Shown here in pieces: positions 30,901 to 36,227 of a DNA stretch of 36,227 nucleotides. This DNA comes from a virus: positions 1 through 36,227 of the IMG/VR virus record IMGVR_UViG_3300031220_000007, one strand, 5' to 3'. The notes under the pieces were generated by a model that did not search any database, was not told the DNA's origin, and saw only the letters and a list, made by a program, of their open reading frames with translations. The translations under genes were made by a program, and so were the position numbers. The first letter of the stretch is position 1. Each line of letters starts with the position of its first letter.

Positions 30901-31092
30901 ACCGCCGAGCGATACACTACCGCCTGTAAGTTTACCAAATGTTGAGTTTGTTTTTTTGGTTTGACGCTCTAAACCATCTTGGGATTTTTCAACTCTACCA
31001 GCCGTAGGAACCAACGCACCTAAAGCTTTGTCACCTTCTTTAAGGCTTTGTGTAGGTACAGAAAAACCAACTTCTGCAATTTCTGTTGCCAT
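27982..31092 (-). CDS. Tape measure protein, 1036 aa
   Basis: Sets tail length and is probably ejected with the DNA. The N-terminal third has the phage tape-measure TP901-like pattern (AFYGAVSAGATTTAKAIDIV and ALGVGFDELVAGTAALTLQG stretches). Hydrophobic segments at about 405-475 (VLIIAFGVLAATQLPAIAAG and following) fit a membrane-penetrating part, and a C-terminal GFFGGILKGIGALFSAKG loop completes it. It sits right after the G/GT chaperone genes, which matches siphovirus order. About 3.1 kb of tape measure predicts a tail of roughly 150 nm by the usual rule of about 0.15 nm per residue. Confidence 0.9.
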   Translation of the reverse strand: MATEIAEVGFSVPTQSLKEGDKALGALVPTAGRVEKSQDGLERQTKKTNSTFGKLTGGSVSLGGAFSKLVGGLKTLVGGFAGLVTGAIAGFAFANMISGAIELSTAIGELSTLLPVGSARLGEMQDAARAMADEFGTNAAFQLKAFYGAVSAGATTTAKAIDIVSTANKLAIGGITDVATGVDILTTSTNAYAASGLTAAQASDLLFVGMKAGKTTIGELASGLGNVVPIAAALGVGFDELVAGTAALTLQGLSTATAITSLRAILSGIAKPTSEASKLATELGLDFSTTALRSKGLAGFLQDVIEKTGGSADKLSVMFGSVEALNAALAFAGEGGNAFNKILDDTTRAAGETATAMSLVDAQLGDRWLDLLQVITNLSIDLGYALLSVIVPAAEAVVKVFKLASDNTDVLIIAFGVLAATQLPAIAAGFIRLAFALTSYNALAIYSATLSYALSAAMYAIPFIAVVAGLTLAYRWFTNTGEASIFAKESIESITTATVPLSVGLENVANGLAQTEEQLRSFSQTETLLAQARYADELAQSLTNAKEGVFQMALEAKNAGQQIDGRLVSAISQMVQGLDGSVAKSVELNRSLDNVVKFNPDLAPFIVELQKSVSTTTTLGTKLERTNALAALLEDRATDAQKAMLGIANTNIAGTIGAGADAASRLAGQLGISLELAARLSALGPQGLSDTSTRDENGLQYGGRGGDPRTMGGSALDINTAEATAFLANWKSSSLGGGSGGGAVKETVTELQKLAEGLTKLSEPFDQAKTAYSALDTALNNGVINNDTFVSSLERIQKAFLATGGTAEQWGKIVNGQTDSVASKMKTVGENALSSLGDKFIDVATGGSASFGDLASSIVKDLLKIAYEALVVKPILESLENIGGGGSGGGGFFGGILKGIGALFSAKGNAFDASGLTPFAKGGSFTNSIVDRATPFTFAQGGALGVMGEAGPEAIMPLTRGSNGSLGVQMYGGNQAQPKQTNVNNSVEITNVYRMDGAVSEERIVASVRAAGEATKEEVKQSMVGWINEYQTNGGL

Positions 31093-31104
31093 TTTTTCCG
31101 CACC

Positions 31105-31490
31105 TTATTTTTTAGGTTCTGATTGCCTAACTCTGAAATCTTCAAGTTCTTTGTTCATTTCAGAACAATAGGCTTCATCCATTTTGTGCAGAATATCGTA
31201 TTCCCACGGAAATACAACGCTGTCAGTAAGCGTTTGCCAATCTAAGAATTGACCAGGTTCTAGGGGAGAACAGACACCCTCTTGAATACGCCGGAAACGA
31301 TCAGAAATTTCAAAATACAAATCAAAATAGTGAAGTTCTGCAATGCTCAAATCATATGCAGGTGATTTGTCATCTTGTCCAAATTCTTCATTTCTAAATC
31401 GTCTGGTTTTTCCGTTTTCATCAAGTTGATCGTAGCGGACGCGAATACAAACCGCGTCCGCTAGAACCTGTTCTATTTGGTAAAAAAATC
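31105..31490 (-). CDS. Tail chaperone T part, made as a -1 frameshift fusion
   Basis: Not an independent gene: the apparent start (TTG 31350) is internal. In the -1 frame the reading runs from the T7 run through YQIEQVLADAVCIRVRYDQL and SPAYDLSIAELHYFDL without a stop, ending SEPKK at 31105. The fused product (G+T) would be about 260 residues. G/GT pairs are the rule for siphoviruses upstream of the tape measure; GT coats the tape measure during tail assembly. The start in this entry marks the slippery region, not a start codon. Confidence 0.85.
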
Positions 31491-31877
31491 GCTTTCAAGT
31501 TCCAATTTTTCAACAACAAAATCTTTGATCCAAGATTTAGCGTTTAGAATTTCAGCTTTTGTTTTCGGTGTGCAGTCTGGTTTCTCACCTTTATAAACCG
31601 CGTCATACCAATCCCAACTCACAATAGCACCGGACGCCATTGCAATTTCGTTTTCTTCAACCTCAACAGCTTTGATTGTTTTGCGTTTTGCTTGACGCTG
31701 CAAATTTGCGTTTTGAATTTGACGCTTCAAACCCTTCATGCGCTTGTCATTTACCGACATAAGCGTTACACGAATTCCAACATTTTCATCTGTTGAAGGG
31801 TGCGGAACTTCATAGGTTTTTTCAACCGTTGCAATGTCATCAATTTCGACGGGTGCGCTTTTTGGTTCTTTGGTCAT
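31473..31877 (-). CDS. Tail assembly chaperone G, 134 aa
   Basis: Starts MTKEPKSAPVEIDDIATVEK with AAAGG upstream. The sequence is helical and acidic, with a charged middle (MKGLKRQIQNANLQRQAKRK). It ends ESDFFTK at the TAG 31475-31473. The last codons contain GAT TTT TTT ACC, the slip site for the GT fusion. Major product of the G/GT pair; it precedes the tape measure. Confidence 0.8.
   Translation of the reverse strand: MTKEPKSAPVEIDDIATVEKTYEVPHPSTDENVGIRVTLMSVNDKRMKGLKRQIQNANLQRQAKRKTIKAVEVEENEIAMASGAIVSWDWYDAVYKGEKPDCTPKTKAEILNAKSWIKDFVVEKLELESDFFTK
31482..31488 (-). promoter_or_regulatory. -1 slippery heptamer T TTT TTT (G/GT)
   Basis: On the minus strand the seven Ts lie in the G frame as GAT TTT TTT ACC, an X XXY YYZ heptamer. 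Slipping back by one base continues as TAC CAA ATA, leading into the T frame. No clear stimulatory hairpin was sought beyond this; the heptamer and open -1 frame are the evidence. Confidence 0.8.
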
Positions 31878-31902
31878 TTTATTTACCTTTGTGATGGTGA
31901 TG

Positions 31903-31928
31903 CACCGCGCGAATTATCCCGCGCGGTG
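31903..31928. other. GC-rich hairpin between tail tube and chaperone genes
   Basis: CACCGCGCG (31903-31911) pairs with CGCGCGGTG (31920-31928), 9 bp with an 8-base loop, extended by a wobble and an A-T pair. No T-run follows on the minus strand, so it is not a typical terminator. It may stabilise the upstream major-tail mRNA or partly terminate, as is common after an abundant structural gene. CATCACAAAGG, a close relative of the early leader motif, follows before the G start. Confidence 0.6.
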
Positions 31929-31941
31929 TAGTGTTTGCAAA

Positions 31942-32478
31942 TTATGCGGAGCGTGGAACTTTGATTTGTTTTTGCACCAAACCAAGGGTGTAAATTTCCA
32001 AGTCAAAATCTTCATTCCGCCCGTTTGGTGTTGTCGGTCCAGTGACCAGGCCACGGTTGTAAACAATTGTCGGTGTACCAGAAACGGGTGCATCATTTTT
32101 GACAATTTTGAAAGCACATTTACCTGTCAAATCAACAGCAGCAAGCAAAGCAATTTGACCAGCATCAAGCGAGTTTGCAGCAACTTCAATCGTCGGTGAA
32201 CCCGCATCTGTCATACCTTTTGACTTTTGCGTAACATCATCGCCCCATGTGTCATAGGTCAAAATGTTTGTGGCGGAACCTGTCTCACCCACGTTACCAA
32301 CGCCGCCTATCTCTGTCCAGAAAAGCGCCTCATATTCCGTAAGTGTTTGGAAATCGTTCAATTCAGCGGGTGTTTCCGAACCGTCCGCAGTTTCGACTGC
32401 AATCCAAAGTGTTGAGCCTGCATTGGTGTTCGCAAAAGCTTGTGGCATTGCAGCGAGTGTAAGAAGTGACTTCAGCAT
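31942..32478 (-). CDS. Major tail tube protein, 178 aa
   Basis: The ATG at 32478 follows TAGGA by about 8 bases; a later in-frame ATG (MPQAFANTNAG) lacks a binding site. The beta-rich centre (GSTLWIAVETADG, TYDTWGDDVTQKSKGMTD, VTGPTTPNGRNEDFDLEIYT) fits tail tube proteins of the lambda V/phage_tail_3 type. Position between the tail terminator and G/GT chaperones is the canonical one. It polymerises into the tail tube. Confidence 0.8.
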   Translation of the reverse strand: MLKSLLTLAAMPQAFANTNAGSTLWIAVETADGSETPAELNDFQTLTEYEALFWTEIGGVGNVGETGSATNILTYDTWGDDVTQKSKGMTDAGSPTIEVAANSLDAGQIALLAAVDLTGKCAFKIVKNDAPVSGTPTIVYNRGLVTGPTTPNGRNEDFDLEIYTLGLVQKQIKVPRSA

Positions 32479-32487
32479 TTTAAATTC

Positions 32488-32916
32488 CTATTCAGGTTGA
32501 TAGCTTCTATAAGACATTGTTGCCGGAAAAAGGTTTGCGCTTTCTTCAGGCAACATACCACCAACAACGGGTTTCTGATAAATTTGTAGTGATATTGTCG
32601 CACCGTGTAAAGGTGTTGTTTTTTTGAAGTGTGACGCAATTGAACCGATAACATCAAAAGGATCATACGCGCCTTGATTGTTTTTAGGCCAATTCAGGAC
32701 AAGTCGAAAAATACCCTGGAACATTGTTTCATCACCCCAATAATTATCTTGATTGTTTGGAATGAAAACACACTCAACATATTTCATGTCATCTGGTTTA
32801 ACAAAGGTTACACCAATGAATGAAATTGGTAAATTTGGTGTAATGCTTTGAGTAACCGCCACTTTGGTTTCATCTTGCAAAACTCGCAACACGTCCGCAT
32901 TTGTTAAATCTGTCAT
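32488..32916 (-). CDS. Tail terminator-like protein, 142 aa
   Basis: Between the completion protein and the tail tube, the standard place of the tail terminator (lambda U-like). The chain opens MTDLTNADVLRVLQDETKVA and has a beta-rich GDETMFQGIFRLVLNWP segment. A -1 base overlap region joins it to the next gene upstream (32913-32916, ATGA). Function by position and fold impression. Confidence 0.65.
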   Translation of the reverse strand: MTDLTNADVLRVLQDETKVAVTQSITPNLPISFIGVTFVKPDDMKYVECVFIPNNQDNYWGDETMFQGIFRLVLNWPKNNQGAYDPFDVIGSIASHFKKTTPLHGATISLQIYQKPVVGGMLPEESANLFPATMSYRSYQPE

Positions 32917-33329
32917 TTCAAACGTTGCCTTATTTTTGCAGCATTTTTTGCCACGTTGCTTTTCCAGTTTTGCACAGCAGCATCTAAATAACCGTCATAG
33001 GTGTTGCGCGCTCTTGCGTAATTTGCAGACCAACCGAAATAAATAGTCATTCCCAATTGCAGCGCCGCAAGCGATGTTACAACTGTTGACTTATCTTCGT
33101 CATACTTTGTTTCACCATCGCCGCGAATAGGTCCAGTTGGCAAACCGTTAAGCGACATTTGACCGGACGCGCGCAAAAACCCTGTATCAACTCGCATCTT
33201 GCCACCTTTTGCCACTGGTGTTTGCGCTTCGTCAACTAGGTCTTGTGTTGACATACGTGCCAGAACCAAAAGAGCATTTTGATTTTTCGCAACAATGCGT
33301 CCGACCTGTGCTGTCAATCGCTCAACCAT
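32913..33329 (-). CDS. HK97 gp10-like tail completion protein, 138 aa
   Basis: MVERLTAQVGRIVAKNQNAL, then KMRVDTGFLRASGQMSLN and the C-terminal ARNTYDGYLDAAVQNWKS follow the HK97 gp10/neck protein pattern: a helical start, a V.TG.LR.S strand and a late helix. It caps or completes the tail top. Overlaps both neighbours by a few bases. Confidence 0.75.
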   Translation of the reverse strand: MVERLTAQVGRIVAKNQNALLVLARMSTQDLVDEAQTPVAKGGKMRVDTGFLRASGQMSLNGLPTGPIRGDGETKYDEDKSTVVTSLAALQLGMTIYFGWSANYARARNTYDGYLDAAVQNWKSNVAKNAAKIRQRLK

Positions 33330-34344
33330 CTAAACCACTCAACCAATCCACAACCGTTCTGCGTCTGCACCGACAATTTACGGTTTGTTCCATGCTGGCA
33401 CCCAATGACCTATCTTGCGGATACATCATTTTACTGTCATCCGGTGCAACAAATGGTTCACCAAATTTCACGCCATTGCCTTTATATTTAGCATCCATGG
33501 TCAAATGGTCCGGTCTAGTGCGACCATCTTCACCCGCGCTATCCCACTCGCTTGTAGTGTTGTTGCGGTTAATAGCCCCAAGGTCATCAGCTTGCACCAA
33601 CGCTTCCCATTCTGAAGCGTTCAAAGCCTCAATTGTCGCATCCCGCGCAAGAGTATCGCCGCGCAATTTTAGCAAATTATCCTTGTAACGTGTTGTCAGT
33701 TGTTCAACACGATCACCAGATACTTCACCATCTTTGAACATTTTTTCAACAGCGCTATCAAATCGTTTATCTCGCTTTTCTCTTGTGAAATAATTTCTGT
33801 CCAAATTCGCTAAATCAGCGCGCATTGCCTCAACAGCTTTTCTTTGTGGTTCATTTAAACCGACAACACCACCAACACGCTTTTTTGCAACGCGGTCATA
33901 GCGCCCGATTAAATCAAGTGAAATTTCACGCGGGTTTTTACCTAACTCAACGCCTGTAAAAATGTGGTTACGAACAACCGTTTTTGTGCTTTCTGCGATT
34001 GTGTCAACAACCTGCACAGCCTGGTTGCGCACCCACTTTTCCGCCCTGCTATTGCGCATGTCGAAACGGTAAACAGTCGGGCCAGCATTGGTATAAATCC
34101 GCTTGGGAAAGGTGCGACCTGTCTCTATGCCACCAGCTTCAAACACATCTTCCATTTTCTTGACCATAGGGCGCATGGCGGCTTGTGAGAAGCCCAACGC
34201 CTTGAAAGCCGCAAGAGGGTCGCCTAACTCAATCGCCCGCGTTACATCGGCTAAAACAACAGCGTCAACAACCTCTGCAATCGCATCCCGAAACGCTTTT
34301 GAAACTTGCGGTGTGTATAGGTCAATTAGTTCATCAAGGGTCAT
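33322..34344 (-). CDS. MuF/SPP1 gp7-like minor head protein, 340 aa
   Basis: The C-terminal 90 residues hold the phage_Mu_F signature: TTSEWDSAGEDGRTRPDHLT, PQDRSLGASMEQ and NCRCRRR at the end. The first 200 residues are helical and fit the minor head protein that binds the portal and enters the capsid. In most phages this gene follows the portal, whereas here it lies after small connector genes. That would be unusual and suggests local rearrangement. Confidence 0.85.
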   Translation of the reverse strand: MTLDELIDLYTPQVSKAFRDAIAEVVDAVVLADVTRAIELGDPLAAFKALGFSQAAMRPMVKKMEDVFEAGGIETGRTFPKRIYTNAGPTVYRFDMRNSRAEKWVRNQAVQVVDTIAESTKTVVRNHIFTGVELGKNPREISLDLIGRYDRVAKKRVGGVVGLNEPQRKAVEAMRADLANLDRNYFTREKRDKRFDSAVEKMFKDGEVSGDRVEQLTTRYKDNLLKLRGDTLARDATIEALNASEWEALVQADDLGAINRNNTTSEWDSAGEDGRTRPDHLTMDAKYKGNGVKFGEPFVAPDDSKMMYPQDRSLGASMEQTVNCRCRRRTVVDWLSGLDG

Positions 34345-34347
34345 TCT

Positions 34348-34707
34348 TTAGCGCCTCAAAATAAACACGTATGCAACAGGTGTACCCGCAGCGGGTTTAG
34401 GTAACAACTGGTGAATTTTGTATGTTGAACCGTCTACACGCACATTGTCTTTGATGTTTGGAACATAAAGCGGGTCAACAGGAGCAACAACCTGTAAATC
34501 ACTTGCAACCGCCATACCGCTTTGGACGTATTTGAATTTCACACCGTTTGCGGTTGCGTTGATTGGAAAATTCTGAACAACAGGTTCACCAGGATCATCA
34601 GCAGGACCGTTACCCGCTATTTGCCTAATGTAGACAATTTCACCTTGTGCAAATTCACCACTCAACACATCTTGCACAACTTTTTGCATATCATCGTAAA
34701 ATGGCAT
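34348..34707 (-). CDS. Head-tail connector-like protein, 119 aa
   Basis: MPFYDDMQKVVQDVLSGEFA followed by a beta-rich body (VVAPVDPLYVPNIKDNVRVD, YKIHQLLPKP) and a hydrophobic end resembles small head-closure or connector proteins. Its stop lies three bases before the MuF-like gene. Upstream on the minus strand lies the moron 34795-35226, so the late message must read through that gene antisense or restart here. Confidence 0.65.
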   Translation of the reverse strand: MPFYDDMQKVVQDVLSGEFAQGEIVYIRQIAGNGPADDPGEPVVQNFPINATANGVKFKYVQSGMAVASDLQVVAPVDPLYVPNIKDNVRVDGSTYKIHQLLPKPAAGTPVAYVFILRR

Positions 34708-34725
34708 TTTGTTTGACTTTCTGTG

Positions 34726-34754
34726 TTGACACTGTTGTTAGGTTTGTTTAGTGG
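34726..34754 (+). promoter_or_regulatory. Candidate moron promoter
   Basis: TTGACA (34726-34731), 17 bases, then TAGTGG (34749-34754). The -35 is perfect; the -10 is of the TAG type seen at 2328 and 7868. It fires on the + strand inside the minus late region towards 34795. Confidence 0.5.
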
Positions 34755-34794
34755 TTGTTTATCGAAATAGCAAACTTAAAAAATTGGAAACATC

Positions 34795-35226
34795 ATGAAA
34801 AAGCCCGCCGCAGTTGCACCGACACCAGCACCAAAGCCAACCGAAACAAAACCCACTGTAACAATTGGTGCTGTTTCATCCGCTGTTGAAATGCCTGAAA
34901 TTGTGAACAAACGCGGCTCCAAGTCGAAATATCCTTTTGATGATTTGACCGCCGTTGGTCAATCTTTCCCTGTTGTCGGTAAAACCGCAGCAAGCCTTGC
35001 GTCTGTTGTTTCTGGTCAAAACCGTAAGCACAAAATTGCAAAAGTTGACGACAAAGGTAACACGGTTTACACAAAACTGAAGCAAACCGCGCTTGATGGT
35101 TCTGTGACTGAAGTTGATGACAAAAACAAACCGGAAATGGTTGAACAAAAGAAATTCTTTGCCGTTGACACTGACCCGAAAACAGACCCCGACAAAGCAA
35201 CTGCGCGGGTTTTCCGCAAAGTTTGA
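34795..35226 (+). CDS. Moron: DUF7303-like protein, 143 aa
   Basis: Isolated + strand gene within the minus late operon, with its own promoter-like pair and a perfect terminator directly after it: the definition of a moron. An Ala/Pro/Thr-rich amino part (about 25 residues) is followed by RGSKSKYPFDDLTAVGQSFP, a motif I recall in DUF7303-type phage proteins, which are otherwise unknown. It carries many Lys and Asp and no membrane segment. The gene is probably expressed early or in lysogeny-like states; function unknown. Confidence 0.75.
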   Translation: MKKPAAVAPTPAPKPTETKPTVTIGAVSSAVEMPEIVNKRGSKSKYPFDDLTAVGQSFPVVGKTAASLASVVSGQNRKHKIAKVDDKGNTVYTKLKQTALDGSVTEVDDKNKPEMVEQKKFFAVDTDPKTDPDKATARVFRKV

Positions 35227-35255
35227 TTTGTCAGATAGAGGCGACTAGCCTTGCA

Positions 35256-35290
35256 CCCGTAACAATTCCTCCCGGTTGTTACGGGTTTTT
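35256..35290 (+). terminator. Intrinsic terminator of the moron
   Basis: CCCGTAACAA (35256-35265) pairs perfectly with TTGTTACGGG (35276-35285), loop of 10, then TTTTT at 35286-35290. The stop of the minus gene (35291) begins right at the end of the T-run. Confidence 0.9.
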
Positions 35291-35791
35291 CTATGTGCGA
35301 ATTGACGAACCGGACAGACTTGAAACATTAGACCGTGTTGAAATTAAACCAGACATAAGTTGCATCACGCGCGAAAATTTTGTCTGAATTTCTGACACGC
35401 TGTTGAACTTTGTAAACACCACAGACACAGCACCATCAATCGAAACGCTGTCATATTTTGTTGGTGTGTAATCAGCGTTCAAAACACCTGGTGTCGCAAG
35501 ATGCTTGTAAGCAACTTCATAGGTGGCCTGTTCATATTCCAACGGCACAACATCGGACGCAATCGAATATTCGTAACGGTCAAATTGTGAAATGCGCGGT
35601 TGTTCCCTGATTTGCGCCCGCTCACCTGTTTTTGTTCCTGTTAGATAGCTTGCAAATGTTGCATCCATCCATTCCGAACCGACAAGTAAACATGTTTCAA
35701 TTTCACTGTCATCAACATCTAAATTAATGACGTTTCCGCGCGCCAAGTGATACGCGCGGAAAGCGATTGCGGTGCCGTAAAAATCAATCAC
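35291..35791 (-). CDS. DnaT-like/HK97 gp6-type head-tail adaptor, 166 aa
   Basis: MIDFYGTAIAFRAYHLARGN, then LVGSEWMDATFASYLTGTKT and ATYEVAYKHL match the small helical adaptor proteins often annotated DnaT-like or gp6-type that bind the portal. Found immediately upstream of other connectors and after a capsid-region gene. The gene ends against the moron terminator. Confidence 0.75.
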   Translation of the reverse strand: MIDFYGTAIAFRAYHLARGNVINLDVDDSEIETCLLVGSEWMDATFASYLTGTKTGERAQIREQPRISQFDRYEYSIASDVVPLEYEQATYEVAYKHLATPGVLNADYTPTKYDSVSIDGAVSVVFTKFNSVSEIQTKFSRVMQLMSGLISTRSNVSSLSGSSIRT

Positions 35792-36119
35792 TGGTGTTCA
35801 GTGCCATGATTGCCGCCCAAGCATCGCCGCCCGTTGCATAGCCTTTTGCGGCAATACCTTTGACACCCGAAACCCTCTCATCGTTCAGGTAAACAAAATG
35901 TTTGTTTCCGTCCTGTTGAACTTTGTATTCAGGTGCAACACCTTTCGCAGCTTGCACATCACCAGGCACGACAACAGGCTCAACCACAGGGGTAGGTTTT
36001 GCGGGTGTGTCAGGGTCAGCATCCGCAAGGGTGTGTGTGTCAGGGTCATAATCCGCTTCATTGATCACCAGCGGGCCGTTTTTCGTGGTGATGGTCACGG
36101 TTGAAAGTCGTTTGTTCAT
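35784..36119 (-). CDS. Hypothetical capsid-region protein, 111 aa
   Basis: Starts MNKRLSTVTITTKNGPLVIN with GGATTG upstream, has an acidic Pro-rich linker (DPDTPAKPTPVVEPVVVPGD) and a C-terminal YLNDERVSGVKGIAAKGYAT domain. Such short proteins frequently lie between the major capsid and connector genes. Function unknown. It overlaps the adaptor by 8 bases. Confidence 0.65.
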   Translation of the reverse strand: MNKRLSTVTITTKNGPLVINEADYDPDTHTLADADPDTPAKPTPVVEPVVVPGDVQAAKGVAPEYKVQQDGNKHFVYLNDERVSGVKGIAAKGYATGGDAWAAIMALNTSD

Positions 36120-36227
36120 TGGTTCAATCCTTTGATTTGATATAATCGGACAATGAAGGATTTAAAATATTTTCGCAAGAGGGTAAAATAGTTGTTGACC
36201 AACTTGCAGATCATCGCTAAACAGGTG
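36116..36227 (-). CDS. Partial upstream reading frame at window edge
   Basis: Two minus frames are open to the edge. One ends LAKIF at a TAA (about 36159-36161) after LQVGQQLFYP. The other runs to a TGA that overlaps the ATG of the next gene and ends LYQIKGLNQ. The second fits the coupling habit of this phage. The first looks more like a folded capsid protein end. The correct one cannot be chosen without the sequence past the edge. Confidence 0.3.
   Translation of the reverse strand, partial: TCLAMICKLVNNYFTLLRKYFKSFIVRLYQIKGLNQ

Noticed and set aside
31105-31350. Independent 81-aa gene starting at TTG 31350
   Set aside because: The frame is open further upstream to the T7 slip site and fits a G/GT fusion; no ribosome binding site supports 31350.
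1-36227. Lysogeny module or integrase
   Set aside because: No integrase or classical repressor was found; the AlpA-like and TetR-like proteins alone do not show a temperate life cycle.
1-36227. tRNA or rRNA genes
   Set aside because: No cloverleaf-compatible stretch with the usual TTC/CCA features was noticed between genes; a dedicated scan was not possible.

Overview
The window is part of a tailed bacteriophage genome (siphovirus-type) or of a prophage-like copy of one. The capsid, portal and terminase genes are not present and presumably lie past the right edge, because the late operon enters from there on the minus strand. AT-rich DNA, a PF11860-type muramidase, an outer-membrane-type lipoprotein signal and a tail-tip protein with a Sec signal suggest a Gram-negative host. 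An aquatic alphaproteobacterium is plausible but is inference only. I see no integrase or classical repressor, so nothing here proves lysogeny.

Layout. 1-496 is non-coding: a perfect 48-bp inverted repeat (37-84 / 235-282) with palindromes in its loop, running into 14 tandem copies of a 9-bp AT-rich unit. 497-5036 (+) is a tightly coupled run of small accessory genes, several too short for usual gene calling, including two related HTH-ended proteins and a cysteine-triplet repeat protein broken by a frameshift. The run ends with thyX, which is interrupted by an HNH-bearing intein. 5274-7750 (-) carries a primase-helicase and an AlpA-like HTH gene, followed by a truncated, GTGA-coupled remnant. 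7907-8904 (+) is a cassette of very small proteins starting with a lipoprotein. 8831-13922 (-) is an early/replication operon: short TetR-like HTH, VRR-NUC nuclease, SF2 helicase, beta-group DNA methyltransferase, DUF4406, a Cys/His protein and a sliding-clamp-like candidate. 14026-18861 (+) carries a proline-repeat protein, a Cas4/DUF2800-like exonuclease, a DUF2815-like ssDNA-binding protein and a family-B-type DNA polymerase. 18847-36119 (-) is the late region read from right to left: head-tail connectors, MuF-like head protein, tail completion and terminator proteins, tail tube, G/GT chaperones with a -1 frameshift, tape measure, tail-tip proteins, a beta-helix tailspike and the lysis genes. 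A + strand moron (34795-35226) with its own terminator sits inside it.

How it works together. The polymerase, SSB, exonuclease, VRR-NUC nuclease, SF2 helicase, primase-helicase and possible clamp form a nearly self-sufficient replication and recombination set. ThyX and the DUF4406 protein point to nucleotide metabolism, and the methyltransferase to DNA modification. Divergent promoters at about 13950-13990 probably fire both replication arms.

Most unusual: (1) an apparent -1 frameshift signal at the end of the SSB gene (heptamer C CCA AAC, then a 14-bp stem 4 nt downstream) that would add a zinc-knuckle-like tail to a fraction of the SSB; (2) the left-end inverted repeat plus iteron-like array, a candidate replication origin; (3) the frameshifted cysteine-triplet gene; (4) several genes of 31-60 codons that are easily missed.
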